A DNA stretch of 57,905 bases from Streptomyces scopuliridis RB72 (lineage in GTDB: Bacteria > Actinomycetota > Actinomycetes > Streptomycetales > Streptomycetaceae). Each line of letters begins with the position of its first letter. Positions within the stretch are counted from its first letter, which is position 1. The notes beneath the pieces were generated by a model. The model was given only the letters and a program-made list of their open reading frames with translations, made no database searches and was not told the origin of the DNA. Made by a program: the position numbers and the translations under genes. This document shows, in pieces, positions 16,760-23,557 of the stretch. The stretch lies in NCBI RefSeq assembly GCF_000718095.1, contig NZ_JOEI01000035.1, positions 1-57,905 of the forward strand, in the 5' to 3' direction.

Positions 16760-17791
16760 TCAGACGCGTGTGACCGACGAGACCGGCATCATGCCGACCG
16801 GGTCGTAGCGCACCGAGGCTCCGGGGTACGGGGCGTGGATCACCTGGCCGTTGCCCACGTACATGCCGATGTGGCTGGCGTCGTCGCGGTACGCCACGAG
16901 GTCACCGGGGCGTGCGGCGGAGAGCGGGACCTGCCGGCCCGCGTACCGCTGCGCCTGGGAGGTGCGCGGGAGTCCGACGCCCGCCTGCGCGTACGACCAC
17001 TGGGTGAGCCCCGAACAGTCGAAGCCCGAGGGCCCGTTGGCGCCCCAGACGTAGGGCCGGCCCACCGCGTTCTGGGCGGCGCGTACCGCCGCGGCGGCGC
17101 GCGCCGAGGCCGGGGCGCCGCCCAGGAGCATGGAGCCCTCGCCGCGGTCGGAGCGGGAGGCCCGGTCGTAGGAGTCGCGGTCGGCGGAGGGCAGCGAGTC
17201 GAGCAGCCGCCGTGCCTCGGCGAGTTTGCGTTCGACGGTGCGCTTGTGCCGGGATACGGCGGCTCGGCTGCGCTCCAGCTCGGTGAGGTCGTGGGCGGCT
17301 TCCATACGCACCTGTCCCAGCCTCCGCTGGGCCTGCTGGAGTTCTCTCAGGGTGCCGGACTGGCGGGCGCCGACCCGGTCCAGTACGGAGGCCTTGTCGA
17401 GATAGCTGTCGGGGTCGGAGGAGAGCAGCAGGGCGAGGGCCGGATCGATACCGCCCGAGCGGTACTGGGCGCCGGCGAGTGAACCGAGCGCTCCGCGCAT
17501 CTTGTTGACGCGCTCCTGGCCGCGGGCGGCGCTGTCCTGCGCCTGGTCGACCAGGCCGCGCAGCCGTCCCACCTGTTCGCCGGCCTTGTTGTACAACTCG
17601 GTTGCCTTCTCGGCCTGTTCAAACAGCAGGTCGACCTTGGCGCGGGTGGCCTCCGGCGTCTGCTGCGGGTCGGCGCCCGCGGGGGCGGCTCCGAGCGCCG
17701 CCGCTGCCGTGGCCGCCGCGGCGGACACTGCGATGGCGCTGCCGCGGGCGCCGAGGCCCAGGCCGGGCTGTGAGGGGCGGCGATGGGACAC
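16760..17791 (-). CDS. Secreted NlpC/P60 peptidoglycan hydrolase, first
   Basis: A 343-residue secreted cell-wall hydrolase. A signal region (about residues 15-40) is followed by a long coiled coil (about 50-200) and a C-terminal NlpC/P60 domain. The catalytic Cys259 lies in FDCSGLT and the His residues at 307 (SHIGMYVG) and near 319. It should cleave the D-Glu-mDAP bond in stem peptides. GTG 17791 is chosen by comparison with the SHRRP start of its neighbour. The Shine-Dalgarno bases are inside the hairpin 17795-17811, and a 17-bp helix encloses the leader, so translation is probably controlled. Confidence 0.87.
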   Translation of the reverse strand: MSHRRPSQPGLGLGARGSAIAVSAAAATAAAALGAAPAGADPQQTPEATRAKVDLLFEQAEKATELYNKAGEQVGRLRGLVDQAQDSAARGQERVNKMRGALGSLAGAQYRSGGIDPALALLLSSDPDSYLDKASVLDRVGARQSGTLRELQQAQRRLGQVRMEAAHDLTELERSRAAVSRHKRTVERKLAEARRLLDSLPSADRDSYDRASRSDRGEGSMLLGGAPASARAAAAVRAAQNAVGRPYVWGANGPSGFDCSGLTQWSYAQAGVGLPRTSQAQRYAGRQVPLSAARPGDLVAYRDDASHIGMYVGNGQVIHAPYPGASVRYDPVGMMPVSSVTRV

Positions 17792-17794
17792 CAC

Positions 17795-17993
17795 AGGAAG
17801 CCGCACTTCCTTCCGCTGTACGCACTGACGCAGCCCCTGCCGCCCGACGGGCGGACCGCTGGCCGGAGCTGCGCGCAGCAGACAGTAGCCGTGCGACCAC
17901 GGAGCGACCAACGACCGCCCCGCGCACACAAAGCGGCGCCCCACCGGAGACCACAAGGTCATCGGCGGGGCGCGGCGTCAGTGTGCGTAGCGG
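17795..17993 (-). promoter_or_regulatory. Structured 5' leader with RBS-sequestering hairpin
   Basis: On the minus strand a closing helix of 17 bp is formed by 17989-17993/17813-17817, 17984-17988/17820-17824 and 17975-17981/17825-17831, separated by two 2-base bulges. Right after it, AGGAAG and CTTCCT (17806-17811/17795-17800) form a hairpin that hides the ribosome binding site just upstream of GTG 17791. The leader lacks the GGGTGAA and CAGCTAACC signatures of the c-di-AMP ydaO riboswitch that often precedes such genes. The class is unknown. Confidence 0.5.
17936..17973 (-). terminator. Hairpin downstream of the second P60 gene
   Basis: Arms 17964-17973 and 17936-17945 pair over 10 bp (one G-T) around an inner 4-bp stem GACC/GGTC with loop TTGT. 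It starts about 55 bases after the stop at 18028 and is followed by a short T-rich stretch CTTTGTGTG. It could end the upstream P60 transcript, be part of the leader of the next gene, or both. Confidence 0.5.
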
Positions 17994-18027
17994 GAATTCG
18001 CCCGAATGGGCGGGTGTCAGCGGTCCG

Positions 18028-19068
18028 TCAGCCGATCCGGACACCGAACTGGAAGGGCATGTTGTTGATGGACTCGTAGCGCACGCTGGCACCGGGCTTG
18101 GGGGCGTGCAGCACCTGGCCGTTGCCCGCGTAGAAGCCGACGTGGTGCAGGTCGCCGTAGAAGATGACCAGGTCGCCCTGTTGGAGCTGGCTCATCCCGA
18201 GGCGCGAACCGGCGTTGGCCTGGGCCTCGGAGGTGCGGGGTATGGAGACACCGGCCTGCGCGTACGCCCAGGAGGTCAGTCCGGAGCAGTCGAACGAGCT
18301 GGGGCCGCTGGCGCCGTAGACGTACGGGGTGCCGATCTTGCTCTGGGCGGCGGAGAAGGCGGCGGAGGCACGCTGCGAGGCGGGCACGGAGTTGCCGAGG
18401 TCGGCGCGCGAGGAGGTGCCGCCGTCGCGGCTGGCGCGGGACTCGTCCTCCTTGGCGAGTGCGGCGCGCTCCTGCGCGGTGAGCGTGTTGAGCAGCTTCT
18501 GCGCGTCGGCGAGCTTGGCCCGGACCTCGTCCTTCTGCTCGCCGAGCTGCTTACGGGTGTCCGCGAGGTCCTTGACCTTGCTCTGGGCCTCCTGGCGCTG
18601 CTGCGCGAGGGTCCGCTGCTTGGACTGGATCTGCTGGAGCGTGTCGGCCTGCTTGGCGCTGACCTGGTCGAGCGTGGACGCCTTCTCCAGGTAGCTGTCC
18701 GGGTCCGAGGAGAGGAACAGCTGGACGGCGGGGTCGATGCCGCCGGTGCGGTACTGGGCGCTGGCCATCGAACCGAGGCCGTCGCGCAGGTCGTTGAGCT
18801 CGTCCTGGCCGCGGGCGACCTTGTCCTGGAGGGCGTCGACCTGCTTTTCGAGCTTGCCCTGCGCCTCCTTGGCCCCGTTGTACTTCTCGGTGGCCTTCTC
18901 CGCGTCCTCGTAGAGCTTGTCGACCTTCTCCTTGACGTCTTCCTTGCTCGGCTTCGGCTCGGCGGCCTGAGCGGCCTGGGAGCTGAGAGCAACGGCAGCG
19001 GCGGCGGTAGCGGTGAGCACGGTCACACGGGCGCGGCTCGGCTGCTTGGGTCGACGGTGGGACGCCAC
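18028..19068 (-). CDS. Secreted NlpC/P60 peptidoglycan hydrolase, second
   Basis: A 346-residue paralogue of the neighbouring hydrolase. After a signal region ending at about residue 35 (SSQAAQAAEP) there is a long Lys/Gln/Glu-rich coiled coil (about 40-205), then the NlpC/P60 domain with Cys261 in FDCSGLT and His309 in HHVGFYAGN. The coiled coil plus P60 layout is that of RipA/CwlO-type enzymes, often kept inactive until an FtsEX-like partner binds. GTG 19068 is preceded by AAGGAG nine bases upstream. The upstream region is AT-rich for this genome and contains a nested-helix leader. Confidence 0.88.
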   Translation of the reverse strand: MASHRRPKQPSRARVTVLTATAAAAVALSSQAAQAAEPKPSKEDVKEKVDKLYEDAEKATEKYNGAKEAQGKLEKQVDALQDKVARGQDELNDLRDGLGSMASAQYRTGGIDPAVQLFLSSDPDSYLEKASTLDQVSAKQADTLQQIQSKQRTLAQQRQEAQSKVKDLADTRKQLGEQKDEVRAKLADAQKLLNTLTAQERAALAKEDESRASRDGGTSSRADLGNSVPASQRASAAFSAAQSKIGTPYVYGASGPSSFDCSGLTSWAYAQAGVSIPRTSEAQANAGSRLGMSQLQQGDLVIFYGDLHHVGFYAGNGQVLHAPKPGASVRYESINNMPFQFGVRIG

Positions 19069-19110
19069 GGAGGCGAGCTCCTTCTTCCTCAGCCGCCTAC
19101 CGGGCCATGG

Positions 19111-19215
19111 GGGACGTGACGTCCCGGCTTCCTGCGTCCATCCCACCAGCGAACTGGACTGAACCGGGCTGAACTGCACGAAATCGGCGGTTCCTTCGCT
19201 GCCACCCCGGATGGA
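19111..19215 (-). promoter_or_regulatory. Nested-helix RNA leader of the second P60 gene
   Basis: Three perfect helices nest inside one another: 19209-19215 with 19137-19143 (7 bp), 19195-19200 with 19148-19153 (6 bp), and 19188-19193 with 19161-19166 (6 bp). A compact palindrome at 19111-19125 (GGGACGT/ACGTCCC) follows, then the ribosome binding site. This looks like an RNA of defined fold. No motif of a known riboswitch class was recognised. The region 19261-19400 upstream is unusually AT-rich and probably holds the promoter. Confidence 0.5.
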
Positions 19216-19401
19216 TGATCAACCGCGCGAAGGTTCGAGGCCTGACCTTAGTAACCTCCTCGTGATCAGTTCAAATCCTTCCAAGGAAAAACTCAGTCAG
19301 GACGCACATATTTTACAGACACCACACAGGCAGTCATGGACATTTGACGCTGCGCTCCGACAACGAGCGATCAATTCGGTCATTGTTCACATGAGTTGAC
19401 C

Positions 19402-19430
19402 AGTGCCGCGATCGGTATCCGATCGGCACT
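19402..19430 (-). terminator. Hairpin overlapping the stop codon of the NYN-domain gene
   Basis: AGTGCC (19402-19407) pairs with GGCACT (19425-19430) and GATCGG (19410-19415) with CCGATC (19419-19424), with a 2-base bulge and a 3-base loop. The stop codon at 19429-19431 lies within the structure. There is no T run. Confidence 0.5.
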
Positions 19431-20793
19431 AGACGCGCGAAAGCCGCTTCAGCAGCAAGGCGGACGCGACCGGCCTGGCACCGGCCTTGGCGACCCCGTC
19501 CGCGACCTCCCGGTCGGTGGAGACGACCACCACGGGCCGGCCCGGCGGTTCGGCCCTGACGAGCTGACGGATCAACTCGTCCGCCGTCACGCCCGGTTTG
19601 GAGAACAGCACCCGCACCCCGCGCGGCGGGGCGAGCAGCACCGGCGCCGCCAGCTCGGCGCCGTCGAAGACACAGGTCATCTCGGCGCCCGTCTGCGCCG
19701 CGAGCATGGCGAGCCCGCCCAGCAGCCGCAGCCGCTGCTTCTCCAGCGGCATCGTCGGATAGCCGGTCTTGGTGACGTTGTAGCCGTCCACGATCAGATG
19801 TGCCTGCGGCAGCGCGAGCAACTGGTCGAGCAGCGCCGGATCGGTCTCGGAGAGCGCGCGGGCCGCCACATCCTTGGGCGACATCCGGCCGGGCTCCACC
19901 GCGTCGACCGTGTCCGCGGGACGGGCGGCGGCGGGCGGCAGCGCCAGCTCGCGCCGCAGCCCCTGCGCCGACTCCAGCACCGTGTCCAGCAGCAGCCGCA
20001 GCCGCATGTCCTCCACCGAGCGGCCCTCACGGGCGGCCCGGCGGCTCGCCTCGACGGACGCCTCCGCCTCGGCGAGACGCGCCCTGATCCGGCGTGTCTC
20101 GCTCTCCGCGGCCGAGACCTGCGCCGCCGACTCGGCCCGGAACGCCTCGGACTCCGCGTTCGCGCGGCGCAGCGCGGCCTCGCCCCGCTTCACATCGCTC
20201 TGGGCGCTGCGCAGCTTGCGATGGAGCGATTCGGCCTCCTTGCGGGCCGCCTCCAGCTCCGTACGCAGCCGTTCGGTCTCGCTCTTCGTCAGGGCCCGGG
20301 CGACGGCCAGCTCCTCACGGAGCCGCTCCAGCTCGCGCCGGGTCTCCGCACCGGCCCGCTCGGCGTCCGCCCGCTGAGCCTCCTCGCCCGCGGCGGCCAC
20401 CAGCTTCACCCACCCCGGGGGCCTGAGGACATACGCGGCGGCGGCGACATCGACGGGGTCTGCCGCGGCGGGGGGCGAGCCCGCCTCCAGGGCCGCGGCC
20501 AGTTCGGGCTGGGACTGGCTGATCCGCTCCCCGATCCGCTGCCGGAACACCGGATCGCTCTCCAGGGCGGCGGCCATCGCGTTCCCCGCGAACTTCGCCC
20601 GTCTGTTCGGGGTGAACCGGGCGTACTGCCGCAATTGCGCGGGGAGTTCGGTGACGGTCAGCCCGCCGAAGGCGTCGGAGACCAGCGCGACGACCCGGCG
20701 CCGTACCCCGTCCGGGAGCGGGCGGTCGAGCGCCTCCGCGGCGTCACCGCCGGCCGCACCGGCCGGCTCAGCACCGCTCGCGGGCTGCTCCAC
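19429..20793 (-). CDS. NYN-domain (YacP-like) protein with long coiled coil
   Basis: A 454-residue protein. Residues 20-130 form a helical domain, 140-265 a long Glu/Arg/Ala coiled coil, and the C-terminal ~160 residues a NYN/YacP PIN-like nuclease domain. Acidic active-site residues are visible in LIVDGYNVTK, TCVFDGAEL and VVSTDREVADG. Actinobacterial proteins of this kind are predicted RNA-binding endoribonucleases, though the target is unknown. The gene starts with GTG and is followed on the same strand by the P60 gene's promoter region. It sits 37 bp downstream of the zinc-ribbon gene and may be in its operon. Confidence 0.85.
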   Translation of the reverse strand: MEQPASGAEPAGAAGGDAAEALDRPLPDGVRRRVVALVSDAFGGLTVTELPAQLRQYARFTPNRRAKFAGNAMAAALESDPVFRQRIGERISQSQPELAAALEAGSPPAAADPVDVAAAAYVLRPPGWVKLVAAAGEEAQRADAERAGAETRRELERLREELAVARALTKSETERLRTELEAARKEAESLHRKLRSAQSDVKRGEAALRRANAESEAFRAESAAQVSAAESETRRIRARLAEAEASVEASRRAAREGRSVEDMRLRLLLDTVLESAQGLRRELALPPAAARPADTVDAVEPGRMSPKDVAARALSETDPALLDQLLALPQAHLIVDGYNVTKTGYPTMPLEKQRLRLLGGLAMLAAQTGAEMTCVFDGAELAAPVLLAPPRGVRVLFSKPGVTADELIRQLVRAEPPGRPVVVVSTDREVADGVAKAGARPVASALLLKRLSRV

Positions 20794-20830
20794 GATCCGT
20801 CACCCCATCTACCCCTTTCGGGCGGCTCCC

Positions 20831-21073
20831 TCAGGAACCGGCCCCCGGCCTGTCCACCAGCTCGATCTGGTCCACGGCGTTGCACCAGCGGCACCGCACC
20901 GACTCGATGGTCTCACTGACCACCTCGCGCTCCTCGACCTTCGGCTCCCCGGCCAGGTCCAGATGGACGTACTCGACGGTCTTCGACGAGCGGGTCACAT
21001 CGAAGCGCGTGAGGTTGCCGCACAGCGTGCAGCGCCACCGGGTAGCGGCCGTCGGCCGGGGAACCGTCGTCAT
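20831..21073 (-). CDS. Small zinc-ribbon protein
   Basis: An 80-residue protein with one pair CTLCGN near residue 15 and a second CRWCN near residue 62, spaced as in zinc ribbons. It is a conserved hypothetical in this position, in my recollection, but no function is known. ATG 21073 is chosen because AGAGGA lies eight bases upstream; the longer frame before it has no good start. It is divergent from the rhomboid gene, with a 170-bp shared promoter region. Confidence 0.78.
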   Translation of the reverse strand: MTTVPRPTAATRWRCTLCGNLTRFDVTRSSKTVEYVHLDLAGEPKVEEREVVSETIESVRCRWCNAVDQIELVDRPGAGS

Positions 21074-21243
21074 CGTCGCCGTCCTCTTTTCGTCGTCCCT
21101 CGTGCGGTGTCCCGCGGTGCTCCGTCGAAACGCGGATATGCCGAAACACGTATGTGATGCCAGCAACCCTACGGCCTGGCGGCCTCTCCAGGGGGCGGCG
21201 AGGCGCTCTGTACCAGTCGGTCCCGGTAGGCAATGCTCTGTCC

Positions 21244-21954
21244 ATGATCAAGTGGCGGACGGCGGCCGACGGCCCGGTGGTGACCTATGGACTGATCGGC
21301 CTCTGCTGTCTGGCGTTCCTGGTCAGCCCGCTGTCGGGGTTCAATCCGGGGTACGGGAAGGGGGACACGCTCCTCGCGACCCAGAGCGCGTATTTCGAAC
21401 GGTGGGGCGTCGTCCCGGTCAATCTGATGCACGGCACCGCGCACGCCCTGCTCACCCCGCTGACCGCGCTCTTCGTCCACGGCAGCTGGCTGCATCTGCT
21501 GGGGAACATGCTCTTTCTGTATGTCTTCGGGGCGATGGCGGAGGAGCGGATGGGCCGGGTGCGGTTCGCGCTCTTCTATCTCGCCACCGGCTACTTCGCG
21601 CTGTTCGTGTACGCGGCGGCCAACGCCGACTCGGACCAGACGCTGGTGGGGGCGTCGGGCGCGATCTCGGGGGTGCTCGGCGCGTTCCTCTATCTCTTCC
21701 CCAGAGCCCGGGTCACCAGCCTGTTCCCGTTCCTTCTCTTCCTGCCGCTGCGCTTCCCCGCCTGGATCGTGCTGATCTTCTGGTTCGTGCTCCAGTGGGT
21801 GGCGGCACACGGCGCGGACGCCGGACCCGGGGTCGCCTATCTCGCGCATCTGGTGGGGTTCGGCGCGGGCTTCCTCTACGCCTGGGTGCGGTACTGGCGT
21901 ACCGATAGAGTGAAAGACCAAACCGCGGCCACCGAGGGAGAACGCCAACCGTGA
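21244..21954 (+). CDS. Rhomboid-family intramembrane serine protease
   Basis: A 236-residue membrane protein with six or more hydrophobic helices. The catalytic Ser is in GASGAISG, the general-base His in AYLAHLVGFGAG, and the oxyanion-region HLLGNM motif is present. So the full Ser-His dyad of rhomboid proteases is intact. It should cleave single-pass membrane proteins within the bilayer; the substrate is unknown. ATG 21244 is used because it precedes the first helix; the Shine-Dalgarno signal is weak. The stop overlaps the next gene by GTGA, so they are translationally coupled. Confidence 0.88.
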   Translation: MIKWRTAADGPVVTYGLIGLCCLAFLVSPLSGFNPGYGKGDTLLATQSAYFERWGVVPVNLMHGTAHALLTPLTALFVHGSWLHLLGNMLFLYVFGAMAEERMGRVRFALFYLATGYFALFVYAAANADSDQTLVGASGAISGVLGAFLYLFPRARVTSLFPFLLFLPLRFPAWIVLIFWFVLQWVAAHGADAGPGVAYLAHLVGFGAGFLYAWVRYWRTDRVKDQTAATEGERQP

Positions 21955-22232
21955 TCACCGCGATCGTGCTCATCAAGACCAGCGTCGACCGGATCCCCGA
22001 GATCGCGGAGTCGATCGCGGCCCTCGACAGCGTCAGCGAGGTCTTCTCGGTCACCGGTACGTACGACCTGATCGCCATGGTCCGCGTCCCCAAGCACGAC
22101 GATCTCGCCGATGTGATCCCCGGCCGGATCAGCAAGATCGAGGGCGTCGAGGCCACGGACACGCATGTGGCGTTCCGTACGTACTCGCAGCACGACCTCG
22201 AAGCCGCCTTCGCCATCGGGCTCGACGCGTAG
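21951..22232 (+). CDS. Stand-alone Lrp/AsnC RAM domain protein
   Basis: A 93-residue protein consisting only of the Lrp/AsnC ligand-binding (RAM) domain, with no helix-turn-helix. The alpha-beta sandwich is recognisable from ITAIVLIKTSVDRIPEI, VTGTYDLIAMVRV and the final helix. Stand-alone RAM proteins form multimers that bind amino acids and may modulate partners. Its GTG start overlaps the rhomboid stop by 4 bases, so they are co-translated; whether they act together is unknown. A hairpin with arms CTGTCCG/CGGACAG follows at about 22235-22277. Confidence 0.85.
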   Translation: MITAIVLIKTSVDRIPEIAESIAALDSVSEVFSVTGTYDLIAMVRVPKHDDLADVIPGRISKIEGVEATDTHVAFRTYSQHDLEAAFAIGLDA

Positions 22233-22234
22233 GA

Positions 22235-22277
22235 CCTGTCCGCGTCAGTGCCGGCGTCGGCGTCGGCGTCGGACAGT
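22235..22277 (+). terminator. Hairpin after the RAM-domain gene
   Basis: CTGTCCG and CGGACAG form 7-bp arms around a GC-rich loop with three GGCGTC repeats. It begins just after the stop at 22232 and may end the rhomboid-RAM transcript. Confidence 0.4.
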
Positions 22278-22303
22278 GTGCGGCGTGCGGTGGATGAAGA
22301 AAT

Positions 22304-22322
22304 CCTCATCCGGCCCTCATCC
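22304..22322 (+). promoter_or_regulatory. Direct repeat with 11-bp period, OmpR-type regulator box
   Basis: CCTCATCC occurs at 22304-22311 and again at 22315-22322, exactly 11 bp apart, one helical turn, as is usual for OmpR/PhoB-family binding boxes. It lies 24 bp upstream of the small secreted-protein gene. No response regulator gene remains nearby. Confidence 0.45.
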
Positions 22323-22345
22323 CCGCCTCTCCCGCGCCCGGCACG

Positions 22346-22612
22346 ATGACGGACATGGCTTTCTCCCCTCGCCTGGCGACCCTGGCGGCAGTCGTCGCCA
22401 TCCCGCTCGGTATCGCCGCGACCAGCTACGCGCTGACGGACAGTCCCGACGCGCCCAAGGTGCCGCCCAAGGTGGAGCTGGACACCACGCCGAGCCCGTC
22501 GAAGAGCGCCGGCCCCGGCGGCGCCCCGGGCGACGCCGTCGTACCGGGCCCCTCGGCCACCGACGGTGACGACGATGACGACCGCGGTGACGACACCGGT
22601 GAAGAGGGCTGA
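22346..22612 (+). CDS. Small secreted or membrane-anchored acidic protein
   Basis: An 88-residue protein. A hydrophobic N-terminus (about residues 8-28, ending SYALTDSPD) looks like a signal or anchor, followed by a Pro/Ser/Gly-rich stretch and an acidic tail with a run of Asp residues. No domain was recognised. I recall small proteins of this type upstream of two-component genes in other streptomycetes. ATG 22346 and ATG 22355 are both possible. The end overlaps the start of the next ORF. Confidence 0.65.
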   Translation: MTDMAFSPRLATLAAVVAIPLGIAATSYALTDSPDAPKVPPKVELDTTPSPSKSAGPGGAPGDAVVPGPSATDGDDDDDRGDDTGEEG

Positions 22613-23555
22613 CTCCCGCCGTATCTCCGCCCGGGTACGGATCCTGCTCTGGCTGCTCGTGGTGATGGCGGTCGCGTTGACCGCCGTGGCCACCACCACC
22701 CGCTCGATCCTGCTCCGGGACGTCGACCACAGGATCAGTCAGCTGCTCACCCAGGAGACCGGCGAGTTCGCGAACTTCGTCAGCCAGGGTGTCGATCCGG
22801 AGACGGGTCAGCGGTTCAGCGACCCGCGCCGGCTGCTCCGGGTCTTTCTGCAGCGCCAGTACTCCGACCCGGACGAGGAACTGCTCGGCCTGACCCGGGC
22901 CGCCGCACCCAAACCGCATGTGATCCGGCAGCGCCGCGACCTGCCCGACGCCACCGAACTGCTCGTCGCCTGCAACCCGTTCAACGTGCTGTGCGGCCCG
23001 CGCGGGGTGGCCCGGGTGTTCGGCCCGCAGAAGGGCGCCGACCCGGCCCGGGTGGAAGAACTGTCCCTGGCGCTGGAGCGCTGGGCGGCCGTCCTCACCC
23101 GGGACCTGTCCCCCGGAACCGATCTGCGCACCGCCCCCGGCACGGGCGCCTCCGGCGGACTGGGAGCCGGGCTGGCCGCCCTTGGCGCGCGCCTGCTGCC
23201 CCGCTTCGACGTGCTGCTCGACCGGCTCGACCTCGACGCCCGGCTGGCCCGCGCCGATCTGGTGATCACCGCCGAGGGCGCGCTCGACCACCAGACCGTA
23301 CGCGGCAAGATCCCGGCCGAAGTGGCCCGCCGCGCCCACGCGTCGGGGGTGCCGGTCCTGGTGCTGGCCGGCACGATCGGGCAGGGCGCGCACGAGGTAC
23401 GGGCCGTCGGGGTCGACGCGTACAGCTCGATCCTGCCCGCGCCGGTGGCACTGCCCGAAGCCCTGGACCGCGGGGGCGAGTTCCTCGCCGACGCGACCGA
23501 ACGCGCCCTGCGGATGGTCCTGTTGGGCACCCGCCTCGCGCCCGTCGCGGCCTGA
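22566..23555 (+). CDS. In-frame chimera: sensor-kinase N-terminus fused to glycerate-kinase C-terminus
   Basis: A 329-residue ORF made of two unrelated halves. Residues 1 to ~125 look like the start of a membrane sensor histidine kinase: a transmembrane helix (about 26-46), then an extracellular sensor segment (LRDVDHRISQLLTQETGEF, LQRQYSDPDEELLGL). From about residue 130 the sequence is the C-terminal half of a GlxK/GarK-type glycerate kinase (GPRGVARVFGPQKGA, GASGGLGAG, ITAEGALDHQTVRGKIP). The kinase core of the sensor and the N-terminal half of the glycerate kinase are missing. The junction is near 22940-22965. The likely cause is a deletion that joined two genes; function is doubtful. GTG 22566 and GTG 22599 are both possible starts. 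Confidence 0.8.
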   Translation: MTTMTTAVTTPVKRADSRRISARVRILLWLLVVMAVALTAVATTTRSILLRDVDHRISQLLTQETGEFANFVSQGVDPETGQRFSDPRRLLRVFLQRQYSDPDEELLGLTRAAAPKPHVIRQRRDLPDATELLVACNPFNVLCGPRGVARVFGPQKGADPARVEELSLALERWAAVLTRDLSPGTDLRTAPGTGASGGLGAGLAALGARLLPRFDVLLDRLDLDARLARADLVITAEGALDHQTVRGKIPAEVARRAHASGVPVLVLAGTIGQGAHEVRAVGVDAYSSILPAPVALPEALDRGGEFLADATERALRMVLLGTRLAPVAA

Positions 23556-23557
23556 CG

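Noticed and set aside
17792..18027. ydaO-type c-di-AMP riboswitch before the P60 gene
   Set aside because: The conserved GGGTGAA and CAGCTAACC-like segments of that class are not present in either P60 leader, so I did not assign the class.
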